17,751 nt of DNA from an uncultured Lachnospiraceae bacterium (GTDB lineage: Bacteria > Bacillota > Clostridia > Lachnospirales > Lachnospiraceae), in contig CAJUHG010000062.1 in assembly GCA_910586005.1 (NCBI GenBank), forward strand, positions 1 through 17,751, given 5' to 3'. Position numbers and translations under genes: made by a program. Below, piece by piece: positions 6,286 through 13,302 of this stretch. The notes beneath the pieces are model-generated. The model was not told the DNA's origin. It saw only the letters and a list, made by a program, of their open reading frames with translations, and did not search any database. Within the stretch, counting starts at the first letter, position 1, and the number at the start of each line of letters is the position of its first letter.

Positions 6286-7647
6286 CTACATTTTATTCAT
6301 ATCCACCAACAGGATACGTTTATCACCTGAAACTAATTTAATAAGTTCTTCATCAAAAGACTTTGCTGTAAACAAGTAATAATAATTTGCTGTAATTCTT
6401 GCTTGTTCCATACTTTCAAAAAGTTGTTGGCACATTTTATAAGTTACTTTTGGTTCCGACCAATTGCAAAGGCAAATTAAATTTTCCCGTATGCTGTTTT
6501 GTACGATAATATCAATATGTCCCTTCTTACCAATCCATGTTCCCATCTTATGAATTTTTAATGGTAACTCCCCTACTAGCTCTTGCAATTCTAAATATTC
6601 CATACACACATTTACAAAATAACGATTTAAATATAGCTCTAGTTCACTTTCAATATGCTTGTTATAAAACGCTTCTGGTGTTAGTCGATGCAAGTCAGAC
6701 AAATGTGGATAAACAAACTTAAACCAAAAATTAATAAAAGTATCTTTTATTTGATATAAGCCTTTTTGTGCATTTTGCCATCCACCTGTTTCAAAGGAAT
6801 ATACCCTTTCCACCACATCAAATTCTATAAGATTTTTTAGATATACACTAATTTTCGCTCTAGAAAATCCGGTTGCCTGAAACAAATCATTTAACTTACG
6901 TTTCCCAGCAGCCAAAGCCTCTAGAATGGTATAATACACAGAAAGTTCTCTTAATTGTGCCCGAATCATTTCCTCAGCTTTTCCATATAAATAACCATCC
7001 TTAGAAAGAATTTGCATACAAATATTATAACCGACATCATATTTGTCTTCCCAATGTCTGATATATTCTGGCACTCCACCAATAATACCATACACTTCTA
7101 TACATTCTCTTATCTCATAGTTTGGAAAACTTCTCACTAAATCTAAAAAACGCAATTCTTTTATTTTCACAATATCTGTAATTTTTTTTATAGATTTTCC
7201 TAATATTTCAGGCATTTCCTGTTCCACCCAAGAAATAGAAGAACTACATAAAAGAATCATAATTGGTTCTGAATAAAGTTTCTTTTCTTTTAACTTTAAA
7301 ATACTTTCTAAAAATTGGTCATCCTTTTTTACAATATGATGGAATTCATCAATTACTAACACTAACTTTGTACCATCTTCACTTTTTATTCGCTTAAAAA
7401 ATGTATCATAAGAATTTTCAGATACAACACTTTGACAGTGAGATGCTATTTCCTTTCTCATTCTCTGCATCTGTGCTTGAGGAGAAGTCTCTGGTGCATA
7501 GTAATAGAAAACTTTTTTGTCACTACAAAAATTTTGTACGAATTCTCTACCTTCGTTTTCCTTCTTTCCATACAGTACCAAAAGCTGATTTCCATTCTGA
7601 TGGTACATTTGTTCCAAATAATGCAATTCTGCTTTTCTTCCTGCCAT
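6286..7647 (-). CDS. ATPase_2/DUF234-type protein with degenerate P-loop and nuclease-like motif
   Basis: This 453-residue protein has the architecture of the archaeal-type ATPase_2 plus DUF234 family: a P-loop ATPase region (about 1-200), a winged-helix segment (about 240-282, containing FSRAKISVYLKNLIEFDVVER) and a C-terminal DUF234 region (about 300-453). Walker B is intact (LVLVIDE, 95-101), as are the sensor-like LLCSSS (132-137) and the family's GGVPEY (190-195). The Walker A site, normally GRRRVGKT, here reads GKKENEGRE (27-35) and lacks the Gly-Lys-Thr. In the C-terminal region the usual EIDIVA...GECKW reads HIDIIV (377-382) and CLCNWS (392-397), so the Glu and Lys of a PD-(D/E)XK-like site are gone. 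Nucleotide hydrolysis and cleavage are therefore doubtful; the protein may bind or regulate. It starts 11 bases after mgsA and ends 22 bases before topB. Confidence 0.8.
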   Translation of the reverse strand: MAGRKAELHYLEQMYHQNGNQLLVLYGKKENEGREFVQNFCSDKKVFYYYAPETSPQAQMQRMRKEIASHCQSVVSENSYDTFFKRIKSEDGTKLVLVIDEFHHIVKKDDQFLESILKLKEKKLYSEPIMILLCSSSISWVEQEMPEILGKSIKKITDIVKIKELRFLDLVRSFPNYEIRECIEVYGIIGGVPEYIRHWEDKYDVGYNICMQILSKDGYLYGKAEEMIRAQLRELSVYYTILEALAAGKRKLNDLFQATGFSRAKISVYLKNLIEFDVVERVYSFETGGWQNAQKGLYQIKDTFINFWFKFVYPHLSDLHRLTPEAFYNKHIESELELYLNRYFVNVCMEYLELQELVGELPLKIHKMGTWIGKKGHIDIIVQNSIRENLICLCNWSEPKVTYKMCQQLFESMEQARITANYYYLFTAKSFDEELIKLVSGDKRILLVDMNKM

Positions 7648-7658
7648 GGCCCTAACTC

Positions 7659-8129
7659 CTATAAATGATTGGCTCTATCTTTAATATTTTTATTAAAATT
7701 AATAATCTTATGCTCATATTCTTCTTTCATAAAAGAAGAAGTTAACATAAAATCTGCTGTAGCCTTATTATTTGCAATAGGAATATCATATACTTGTGCA
7801 ATACGAAGCAATGCTTTTACATCTGGGTCATGGGGTTGTGCTGCCAATGGATCAGAAAAGAATACTACAAAATCGACCTTTCCTTCTACAATTTTTGCAC
7901 CTATCTGTTGGTCTCCCCCCAAAGGTCCACTATTATAACCTCGCACAGGAAGTCCTGTCTGTTCTGTAATCATTCTAGAAGTGGTTCCTGTTCCACACAA
8001 AAAATGTTGTTTTAGTATTTCTTGGTTCTCATAACACCACGCAATCAATTCTTTTTTCTTGCTGTCATGAGCAATCAATGCAATATTTTTCTGTTTTCCA
8101 ATTGTCAATGTAATAAAATCTGGTTCCAA
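7659..8129 (-). CDS. mgsA: Methylglyoxal synthase
   Basis: The enzyme removes phosphate from dihydroxyacetone phosphate to give methylglyoxal, a bypass of lower glycolysis used when sugar phosphates pile up. The 156-residue product keeps the family landmarks: KNIALIAHDSKK near the N-terminus, GTGTTS, SGPLGGDQQIGA with the catalytic aspartate, and FFSDPLAAQPHDPDVKALLRI with the second conserved Asp/His group. The start is TTG at 8127-8129: a near-perfect AAAGGAGG at about 8137-8144 lies 7 bases upstream, and no ATG is suitably placed before the conserved core. It is the first gene of the unit that continues with the ATPase and topB, and it has a strong promoter at 8164-8192. Confidence 0.95.
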   Translation of the reverse strand: MEPDFITLTIGKQKNIALIAHDSKKKELIAWCYENQEILKQHFLCGTGTTSRMITEQTGLPVRGYNSGPLGGDQQIGAKIVEGKVDFVVFFSDPLAAQPHDPDVKALLRIAQVYDIPIANNKATADFMLTSSFMKEEYEHKIINFNKNIKDRANHL

Positions 8130-8163
8130 GAAAATTCCTCCTTTTTTTCAAATTTCTATCGCC

Positions 8164-8192
8164 ATTATACTATGCTTTAATTTCTTTTACAA
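8164..8192 (-). promoter_or_regulatory. Sigma-A promoter of the mgsA operon
   Basis: On the minus strand TTGTAA (8187-8192) is followed after exactly 17 bases by a perfect TATAAT (8164-8169). Transcription would start near 8157, giving a leader of about 27 bases with the AGGAGG site inside it. Confidence 0.7.
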
Positions 8193-8346
8193 TATCATAA
8201 CCCTTTGAAAATTTATTAAACGATTAAACAGTCGTATTATATTTACTCTTATATTTTTCATATTAAAGGAAAATATTATGATAATAAATTTTTTATTTTA
8301 TTTATGTACCACGAATATCCCCTGAAAATATTTTCTCTTATAGACA

Positions 8347-8390
8347 AAGAAAAGGTCTATATTCCTTATAGAGAACATAAACCTTTTCTT
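8347..8390 (-). terminator. Stem-loop downstream of asd, possible terminator
   Basis: AAGAAAAGGT (8347-8356) and ACCTTTTCTT (8381-8390) pair over 10 bp and enclose a second small stem, CTATA/TATAG (8357-8361 and 8367-8371). It lies about 75-115 bases past the asd stop codon. On the minus strand the 3' arm is CU-rich but no clean U run follows, so termination is plausible, not certain. The rest of the 333-base gap between asd and mgsA (about 8193-8346 and 8391-8462) is AT-rich and shows nothing else convincing. Confidence 0.4.
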
Positions 8391-8462
8391 CTAATTCCTA
8401 TATATTACAAAAATTTAAAAACTTTAAGTCTTATAAAAAAAATATATATCATATTTAAACAT

Positions 8463-9548
8463 TTATTTTTCAGTAATATATCCTTGTGCTTTTAATAATT
8501 CTGCACATAAGACTGCTCCTCCAGCAGCACCTCTTACTGTATTATGAGATAATCCAATAAATTTCCAGTCATATATGCTATCTTCTCTCAAACGGCCTAC
8601 ACTGATTCCCATACCATTTTCATAATTTACATCTTCTGATACCTGAGGCCGATTATCTTCCTCTAAATATTGAATAAAATGCTTAGGTGCACTTGGTAAA
8701 TTTAATTCTTGAGGTATACTACTAAAACTTTTTAATTTTTCAATTAATTGTTCCTTTGTAGGTTGTTTTCTAAATTTTACAAATACTGCTGCTGTATGTC
8801 CATTTAAAACTGGAACTCTGATACATTGACAAGTAATAATAGGACTAGTCGCTGGCACAATCACACCATCTTTGATTTCTCCCCAAATACGAAGAGGTTC
8901 TTTTTCAGATTTTTCTTCTTCTCCTCCAATATAAGGAATAATATTTCCTTCCATCTCTGGCCAATCTTGGAATGTTTTTCCAGCACCAGAAATTGCTTGA
9001 TAAGTAGTAGCCACTACTTCATATGGTTCAAATTCTTTCCATGCAGTCAAAACTGGAGCATACGACTGAATAGAGCAATTTGGTTTTACTGCTACAAATC
9101 CTCTAGTAGTTCCAAGTCGTTTCTTTTGAAAATCAATTACTTTCATATGTTCTGGATTAATTTCTGGCACTACCATAGGTACATCTGGTGTCCATCTATG
9201 CGCACTATTATTAGAAACAACAGGTGTCTCTGTTTTTGCATAAGCCTCCTCAATGGCTTTGATTTCCTCTTTTGACATGTCTACTGCACTGAATACAAAA
9301 TCTACTTTAGAAGCAACTGCTTCTACTTCATTCACATTCATCACTTCAATATTTTTCACAGATTCTGGCATTGATGTATCCATTTTCCAACGATTTCCCA
9401 CAGCCTCCTCGTAACATTTTCCTGCTGAACGAGGACTTGCTGCAATCGTTGTCACTTCAAACCAGGGATGATTTTCCAAAAGGGTGATAAAACGTTGCCC
9501 TACCATACCTGTTCCGCCAAGAATTCCAACTTTTAATTTCTGATTCAT
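8463..9548 (-). CDS. asd: Aspartate-semialdehyde dehydrogenase, archaeal/fungal-type
   Basis: The enzyme reduces aspartyl phosphate to aspartate semialdehyde with NADPH, the branch point to lysine/diaminopimelate, threonine and methionine. The 361-residue product has the NADP-binding GGTGMVGQR (11-19), the catalytic cysteine in KPNCSIQSY (Cys158) and the substrate/acid-base histidine in RVPVLNGHTAAV (His251). Sequence style and length match the archaeal/fungal-type branch, which many Clostridia use, rather than the E. coli type. AAGGAG lies about 10 bases before the ATG. It stands between argH and mgsA with spacers of about 220 and 330 bases, so it is probably its own unit. I saw no lysine riboswitch or T-box ahead of it. 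Confidence 0.96.
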   Translation of the reverse strand: MNQKLKVGILGGTGMVGQRFITLLENHPWFEVTTIAASPRSAGKCYEEAVGNRWKMDTSMPESVKNIEVMNVNEVEAVASKVDFVFSAVDMSKEEIKAIEEAYAKTETPVVSNNSAHRWTPDVPMVVPEINPEHMKVIDFQKKRLGTTRGFVAVKPNCSIQSYAPVLTAWKEFEPYEVVATTYQAISGAGKTFQDWPEMEGNIIPYIGGEEEKSEKEPLRIWGEIKDGVIVPATSPIITCQCIRVPVLNGHTAAVFVKFRKQPTKEQLIEKLKSFSSIPQELNLPSAPKHFIQYLEEDNRPQVSEDVNYENGMGISVGRLREDSIYDWKFIGLSHNTVRGAAGGAVLCAELLKAQGYITEK

Positions 9549-9613
9549 TTTTTAATCTCCTTACTTTTTCATTTCTCACTCGTAATAGTTTCTTTTAATG
9601 TCCGTTGTACACA

Positions 9614-9678
9614 GACAATTGTCAGTCTAGTAAATAGATTAATACATTTACAAAAAAAATTCAATCCCAAATATTATA
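9614..9678 (-). promoter_or_regulatory. Candidate control region of asd (palindrome and -10 element)
   Basis: GACAATTGTC at 9614-9623 is a perfect 10-bp palindrome 66 bases upstream of the asd start codon. On the minus strand a perfect TATAAT lies at 9673-9678; the nearest -35-like TTGAGA (9699-9704) is 20 bases away, which is too far for a standard promoter. A second weak pair, TTGAAT (9659-9664) and TAATCT (9636-9641), has 17-base spacing. Which is used cannot be decided by reading. Confidence 0.35.
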
Positions 9679-9730
9679 CAAAATTACTAGAGCATCCCTC
9701 TCAATTCTGTATATTGTGTATAAGTGAATG

Positions 9731-9796
9731 GTTTACTTTCCCAATCTTTGCTCTCTTTCTAGTATTCACTTAAATAGTTCACTTTCCCAATCTTTG
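9731..9796. repeat. Near-tandem 20-bp duplication across the argH stop codon
   Basis: The 20 bases at 9731-9750 and at 9777-9796 differ at one position (GTT[T/C]ACTTTCCCAATCTTTG). The second copy encodes the KDWESE end of ArgH, and the first lies beyond the stop codon. A third, shorter copy (CCAATCTTT) encodes the preceding KDW. TAAGTGAAT (9721-9729) and ATTCACTTA (9764-9772) also form a perfect 9-bp inverted repeat around the outer copy. The pattern looks like slippage duplication of the gene's 3' end. Confidence 0.6.
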
Positions 9797-11187
9797 ATTT
9801 TTTCTTTCCAATCTTTACTTAAATATTCTCTCTCAATAGAAATTACTTTCTTCATCACTTCTTGCCCAGGAGCACCAATTGTAAGACGTTTTTCCACACA
9901 TGTTTTCATAGAAATAGCCTCAAAAATATCTTTTTCAAATACTGGACTAATAGCTTTTAATTCTTCCAAAGACAAATCATCAATAGCAGCTTTTTTTTCA
10001 ATACAATATAATACCAATTGTCCTATCATTCCATGTGCATCGCGAAAAGGTACCCCATGATTTACTAAATAATCTGCTGCATCTGTAGCATTGGTAAATC
10101 CATTTTTAGCACTTGCCTCCATTCTATCCTTTCTGAATTTTATAGTAGAAAGCATACCAGTAAATAATGCTAAACATCCTTTTACAGTGTCTATAGCATC
10201 AAAAGTAAGTTCTTTATCTTCTTGCATATCCTTATTATATGCAAGTGGAATTCCCTTCATAGTAGTAAGCAATGACATTAATGCACCATAAACTCGTCCT
10301 GTTTTTCCTCTCACAAGCTCTGCAATATCTGGATTTTTTTTCTGTGGCATAATGCTACTTCCTGTACTATAAGCATCATCAATTTCCACAAACTGATATT
10401 CATTGCTATTCCATATAATCACTTCTTCTGAAAATCTACTTAAATGCATCATAATTGTAGATAACGCAGACAGAAATTCAATTAAATAATCTCTATCAGA
10501 TACACCATCCATACTATTTAAGGTTGGGCCTTCAAACCCCATCTGTTTGGCAGTATCATACCTATCTAATGGATAAGTAGTTCCTGCTAATGCCCCAGAA
10601 CCAAGTGGACAATAATTCATTCTTTGATAAATATCTTCCATACGCTGACGGTCACGCTTAAACATTTCAAAATAAGCACCTAAATGATGTGCCAATGTTA
10701 CTGGTTGGGCTTTCTGCAAATGAGTAAATCCAGGCATATAAGTATTTATATTATTTTCCATAATAATTAAAATTACATTTAATAATTTTTCTAGTAGCTC
10801 GTCTGTTTCTAGCACTTCTTGCCTTGTATAAAGACGCATATCTAAGGCCACTTGATCATTTCTGCTTCTTCCAGTATGTAATTTTTTTCCAATATCTCCC
10901 AAACGTTCAATTAACATTGCTTCCACAAAACTGTGAATATCCTCATATTTATCAGAAATTTCTAAGGTACCTGCTTCCACCTCTTGTAAAATTTCCTTAA
11001 TCGTTTTTACAAGCTGCTTCGTTTCTATCTCTGTTAAAATTCCTTGTTTTCCCAACATTTTTACATGGGCTATACTCCCTTCCATATCTTGTTTATAAAA
11101 TTTTTTATCAAAGGATATAGAAGCATTAAAATTATATACTAACTGATTTGTTTCTTTGGTAAAACATCCGCCCCATAACTGTGCCAT
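9766..11187 (-). CDS. argH: Argininosuccinate lyase
   Basis: The enzyme splits argininosuccinate into arginine and fumarate, the last step of arginine synthesis. The 473-residue product shows the superfamily signature GSSIMPQKKNP (276-286), carrying the mobile catalytic-serine loop, together with HTGRSRND (104-111) and THLQKAQP (155-162), which hold conserved substrate-binding and acid-base residues. The length is typical. The ATG at 11185-11187 is preceded by AGAGG at a spacing of 7. It follows queH after 77 bases and may be transcribed with it through the intervening hairpin. No argG is in the window. The extreme C-terminus (KDWKEKIKDWESELFK) contains a small internal repeat that matches DNA beyond the stop codon. 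Confidence 0.97.
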   Translation of the reverse strand: MAQLWGGCFTKETNQLVYNFNASISFDKKFYKQDMEGSIAHVKMLGKQGILTEIETKQLVKTIKEILQEVEAGTLEISDKYEDIHSFVEAMLIERLGDIGKKLHTGRSRNDQVALDMRLYTRQEVLETDELLEKLLNVILIIMENNINTYMPGFTHLQKAQPVTLAHHLGAYFEMFKRDRQRMEDIYQRMNYCPLGSGALAGTTYPLDRYDTAKQMGFEGPTLNSMDGVSDRDYLIEFLSALSTIMMHLSRFSEEVIIWNSNEYQFVEIDDAYSTGSSIMPQKKNPDIAELVRGKTGRVYGALMSLLTTMKGIPLAYNKDMQEDKELTFDAIDTVKGCLALFTGMLSTIKFRKDRMEASAKNGFTNATDAADYLVNHGVPFRDAHGMIGQLVLYCIEKKAAIDDLSLEELKAISPVFEKDIFEAISMKTCVEKRLTIGAPGQEVMKKVISIEREYLSKDWKEKIKDWESELFK

Positions 11188-11212
11188 ATCATTACCTCTT
11201 TCTTCTTAGTTT

Positions 11213-11255
11213 AAAGCGGTTACTCGCAATATCCACAGGGCACGAGTTCCGCTTA
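11213..11255. other. GC-rich hairpin between queH and argH
   Basis: On the plus strand AAAGCGGTTACTCG (11213-11226) pairs with CGAGTTCCGCTT (11243-11254): a 5-bp ACTCG/CGAGT inner stem and a 6-bp AAGCGG/CCGCTT outer stem separated by a small bulge, with a 16-base loop. It is far richer in GC than its surroundings and is not followed by a U run in the minus-strand transcript, so it is unlikely to be a full terminator. It could stabilise or partly attenuate the queH-argH message, or be a REP-like repeat. Confidence 0.55.
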
Positions 11256-11264
11256 CTTGCTTGC

Positions 11265-11933
11265 TTATTTATTTATAACCTCATAGTTGCTATTGTAGCG
11301 TTCTAACTTTTGTCGCTCACGCTCTTGCATAGAAAATATACAACCACAATAATCCTGACGATACATATGATATTCTCTAGAAAGTTCTATGGAACGTTGA
11401 TATCCATTTTTCTTTTTAAAATCAGAAACCAGATAATTCACTCCATATTCTTTTGCTAATCGTTCTCCAATTTCATTAAGTTTCTCTGCATTTTTTAAAG
11501 GACTAATAGATAGAGTAGTGGTAAAATAATCCATATTCATCTCTTTTGCATAATAAGCAGCTTCCCTTAATCGAAGCTCATAACAGCGAAAACACCGTTC
11601 TCCACCCTCTGGTAATTCTTCCATTCCTTTTGCCATCTCATAAAAACGTTCTTTCTTATAAACTCCTTCTAAAAAATCAATATGAGAGGACCTATTTTTC
11701 TGGAAATCATAAATGAATTTTTTTTGTTCTTCCACTCGTTTTAAATATTCTATTTCTGGATAAATATTAGGATTGTAATAGAATACAGTAATCTGAAAGT
11801 ACTGTGATAAATACTCTAACACATAACTACTACAAGGAGCACAACAACTATGTAAGAAAAGCTTAGGAATCCATTGTTTTTCTTCTTGTTGTTTTAAAAT
11901 TTTTTCTAATTCTTTTTGATAATTTCGCTTCAT
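11265..11933 (-). CDS. queH: Epoxyqueuosine reductase QueH (DUF208 family)
   Basis: QueH catalyses the last step of queuosine synthesis, reducing epoxyqueuosine in tRNA, and replaces the cobalamin-dependent QueG in many Clostridia. The 222-residue product carries the metal-binding cysteines expected for the family: HSCCAPCSS (Cys30, Cys31, Cys34), GGERCFRCYELRL (Cys114, Cys117) and DYCGC (Cys196, Cys198). It also has the conserved NPNI and TTTLSISPLKNA stretches. The length is normal. The gene is preceded by a well-spaced promoter and followed by argH after 77 bases. No other queuosine genes are present; solitary queH genes are common in organisms that salvage queuine or keep the pathway elsewhere. 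Confidence 0.95.
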   Translation of the reverse strand: MKRNYQKELEKILKQQEEKQWIPKLFLHSCCAPCSSYVLEYLSQYFQITVFYYNPNIYPEIEYLKRVEEQKKFIYDFQKNRSSHIDFLEGVYKKERFYEMAKGMEELPEGGERCFRCYELRLREAAYYAKEMNMDYFTTTLSISPLKNAEKLNEIGERLAKEYGVNYLVSDFKKKNGYQRSIELSREYHMYRQDYCGCIFSMQERERQKLERYNSNYEVINK

Positions 11934-11967
11934 TTCACCTCAACTCTTTTCTAAAAATCTAGCCATT

Positions 11968-11996
11968 ATTCTACCTGATTTCTATATAAATTGCAA
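11968..11996 (-). promoter_or_regulatory. Sigma-A promoter of queH (and probably argH)
   Basis: On the minus strand TTGCAA (11991-11996) and TAGAAT (11968-11973) are separated by exactly 17 bases. Transcription would begin near 11961, about 28 bases before the queH ATG. Confidence 0.6.
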
Positions 11997-12013
11997 GTTT
12001 ATGCAATGATTCT

Positions 12014-12041
12014 AAAAAAAAACAGAATAATAATACTTATT
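12014..12041 (-). terminator. Weak intrinsic terminator after the M15 peptidase gene
   Basis: On the minus strand the hairpin AATAA-GTA-TTATT (12029-12041) is followed by CTG and nine T (12014-12022), 41-68 bases past the stop codon. The stem is only A-T, so the call rests mainly on the T run. Confidence 0.35.
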
Positions 12042-12081
12042 GTAATGATTCAAACATTGATAACTGGCATTATTAGTTTGT

Positions 12082-13017
12082 TTATTTACTTTTCTCAAAA
12101 TGTTGGTAATCCTTTACAGAATTCCAATTTCCTCCCCAAGTAAAACCATATTCCAAAAAAAGCTGACAACACAAATCATTTTCATCAATCTTATAAGGAA
12201 ATTCTTGGTTCCTATCTATATATTCTGTACTATTTAAAGGGCTGACTATAAGTTCTCCATTGTCTTGTTGCTTCACATAAGGATTATATTTTGGATTGAT
12301 ATCTATAGCAAAACCTAAGCTGTGATTTGACAAACGATCTGTTCCAGCAATTTTTCTATAATTAAAGGCAGATGTATTATTATCTGCCATAGACTGTTCA
12401 TCGTCTGCTCCATACTCATCAATTAAAATCATTTTTTCAATAGGATATGACTGCTGATAAAGTTTTAACATAATTTCCAATACTTCCTCTGCAATGGTCT
12501 GATTTACAATTAACTCTCCTATATGTGTCTGTCCATCAAATCCCATATGTAATACTCGTAAATAACAAAGTTCTTCTATAGAAATATCATTATTTTCTTT
12601 ATAAGAATTGTTCCAAATTCGCTCTTTTACTACCTGTGATAAAGCAGTACTATAAAAAAGCTCTCCTACTATCTCCTGATTTAGGTTTGAAACTTCTATT
12701 ACTTCTCCAGCAGACATAGACTGAAGAACAGAAATATTCTGATATTTCTGTTCTTCCATAGAAGAAACATTTTCACTTAAAACTATTTCACTTTTTTCTG
12801 TTATAAAATTCTTGACTTTTTCTTTAAAAAGACAAATAATATCTTTTTTGCTTTTTATATTCCTTTGTTCAAATGGATCGTTGCCAAACTGCATCTTATC
12901 AGATATCTGCATCATAGGATATATTCTTCCAGAAAATTTAAAAAAAATAAAACTTCCTGCACATATTACACACAAAATAATAATTTTTATCCTATTTTTT
13001 AAGTGCCTTTTTTTCAT
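12082..13017 (-). CDS. Membrane-anchored M15-family (VanY-like) D-alanyl-D-alanine carboxypeptidase
   Basis: The product trims the terminal D-Ala from peptidoglycan stem peptides, or acts as a related L,D/D,D-peptidase, outside the membrane. Zinc ligands are visible in SNHSLGFAIDIN (His232 and Asp239) and DYQHFE (His306), the M15 peptidase pattern; GFTWGGNW between them is also typical. Residues about 10-27 form a single hydrophobic anchor after a basic MKKRHLKNRIK start, followed by a long extracellular linker. I place the start at the ATG at 13015-13017 (311 residues) because GAAAGGA lies 6 bases upstream; the in-frame ATG at 13057-13059 would add 14 residues but lacks a good ribosome binding site. 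A promoter lies at 13091-13118. The neighbouring large secreted protein suggests a cell-envelope pair, though each has its own promoter. Confidence 0.88.
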   Translation of the reverse strand: MKKRHLKNRIKIIILCVICAGSFIFFKFSGRIYPMMQISDKMQFGNDPFEQRNIKSKKDIICLFKEKVKNFITEKSEIVLSENVSSMEEQKYQNISVLQSMSAGEVIEVSNLNQEIVGELFYSTALSQVVKERIWNNSYKENNDISIEELCYLRVLHMGFDGQTHIGELIVNQTIAEEVLEIMLKLYQQSYPIEKMILIDEYGADDEQSMADNNTSAFNYRKIAGTDRLSNHSLGFAIDINPKYNPYVKQQDNGELIVSPLNSTEYIDRNQEFPYKIDENDLCCQLFLEYGFTWGGNWNSVKDYQHFEKSK

Positions 13018-13090
13018 ATTTTGTCCTTTCTGTACCTTGTGAAACAACCGCATCAACATCTTGGAATGCTCCAGAAGGATATCATAGAAG

Positions 13091-13118
13091 TCTATATTAA
13101 TTATTTGAACACTTACAA
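13091..13118 (-). promoter_or_regulatory. Candidate promoter of the M15 peptidase gene
   Basis: On the minus strand TTGTAA (13113-13118) and TATAGA (13091-13096) are 16 bases apart, giving a leader of about 67 bases to the start at 13017. The promoter sits 23 bases past the edge of the inverted-repeat element at 13141-13233. Confidence 0.45.
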
Positions 13119-13129
13119 TATTTTGCTAT

Positions 13130-13233
13130 AAAAGAAAAAAGGAACTGTTGTAAAATTTCACTCAAGTACAATACATATTGCTCTTATTCAACAATTTTAA
13201 AATGTTCTTGATTTTATATTTTACAACAGCCCC
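13130..13233 (-). terminator. Long-hairpin intrinsic terminator of the large secreted-protein gene
   Basis: In the minus-strand RNA, GGGGCUGUUGUAAAAU (13233 to 13218) can pair over all 16 positions with AUUUUACAACAGUUCC (13156 to 13141), two of the pairs being G-U. The 3' arm runs straight into UUUUUUCUUUU (13140 to 13130). The loop of about 61 bases contains further imperfect pairing. It begins 70 bases past the stop codon at 13303. Confidence 0.6.
13141..13233. mobile_element. MITE-like element with 16-bp terminal inverted repeats
   Basis: The ends GGAACTGTTGTAAAAT (13141-13156) and the inverse of 13218-13233, GGGGCTGTTGTAAAAT, match at 14 of 16 bases, and the pairing continues imperfectly inward (CAAGTACAAT against CAAGAACAT). 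The ends resemble the GGGGCTGTTGTAAAA-type termini that I associate with IS1182-like DDE elements, but that link is from memory. Length is about 93 bp and there is no coding capacity. I see no clear target duplication. A further GGAACTGTT in inverse orientation at 13240-13248 could mark a 108-bp outer boundary instead. Confidence 0.5.
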
Positions 13234-13302
13234 ATATCTAACAGTTCCGTTTACTTTATTTTATTTGCAAAACACATTTTCCTAAACTATTACTAGATAC
13301 TT

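Noticed and set aside
8304..8495. 63-codon plus-strand ORF in the asd-mgsA gap
   Set aside because: It runs into the asd coding region, has no convincing ribosome binding site directly before its ATG, and spans the stem-loop at 8347-8390; it reads as chance translation.
8826..9275. 149-codon plus-strand ORF opposite asd
   Set aside because: It is antisense to a clear aspartate-semialdehyde dehydrogenase, its peptide is low-complexity (rich in Phe, Ser, Asn) and it has no recognisable motif.
9549..9765. Lysine riboswitch or T-box ahead of asd
   Set aside because: The 217-base leader is AT-rich without the conserved T-box AGGGTGG motif or a multi-helix junction; only a palindrome and weak promoter elements are visible.
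9728..10060. 110-codon plus-strand ORF overlapping argH
   Set aside because: Antisense to the conserved ArgH C-terminus, Ser/Ile-rich translation of AT-rich DNA, no ribosome binding site of note.
13018..13059. Upstream ATG for the M15 peptidase
   Set aside because: It lacks a ribosome binding site, whereas the downstream ATG at 13015-13017 has GAAAGGA at ideal spacing and gives a normal basic start before the membrane anchor.
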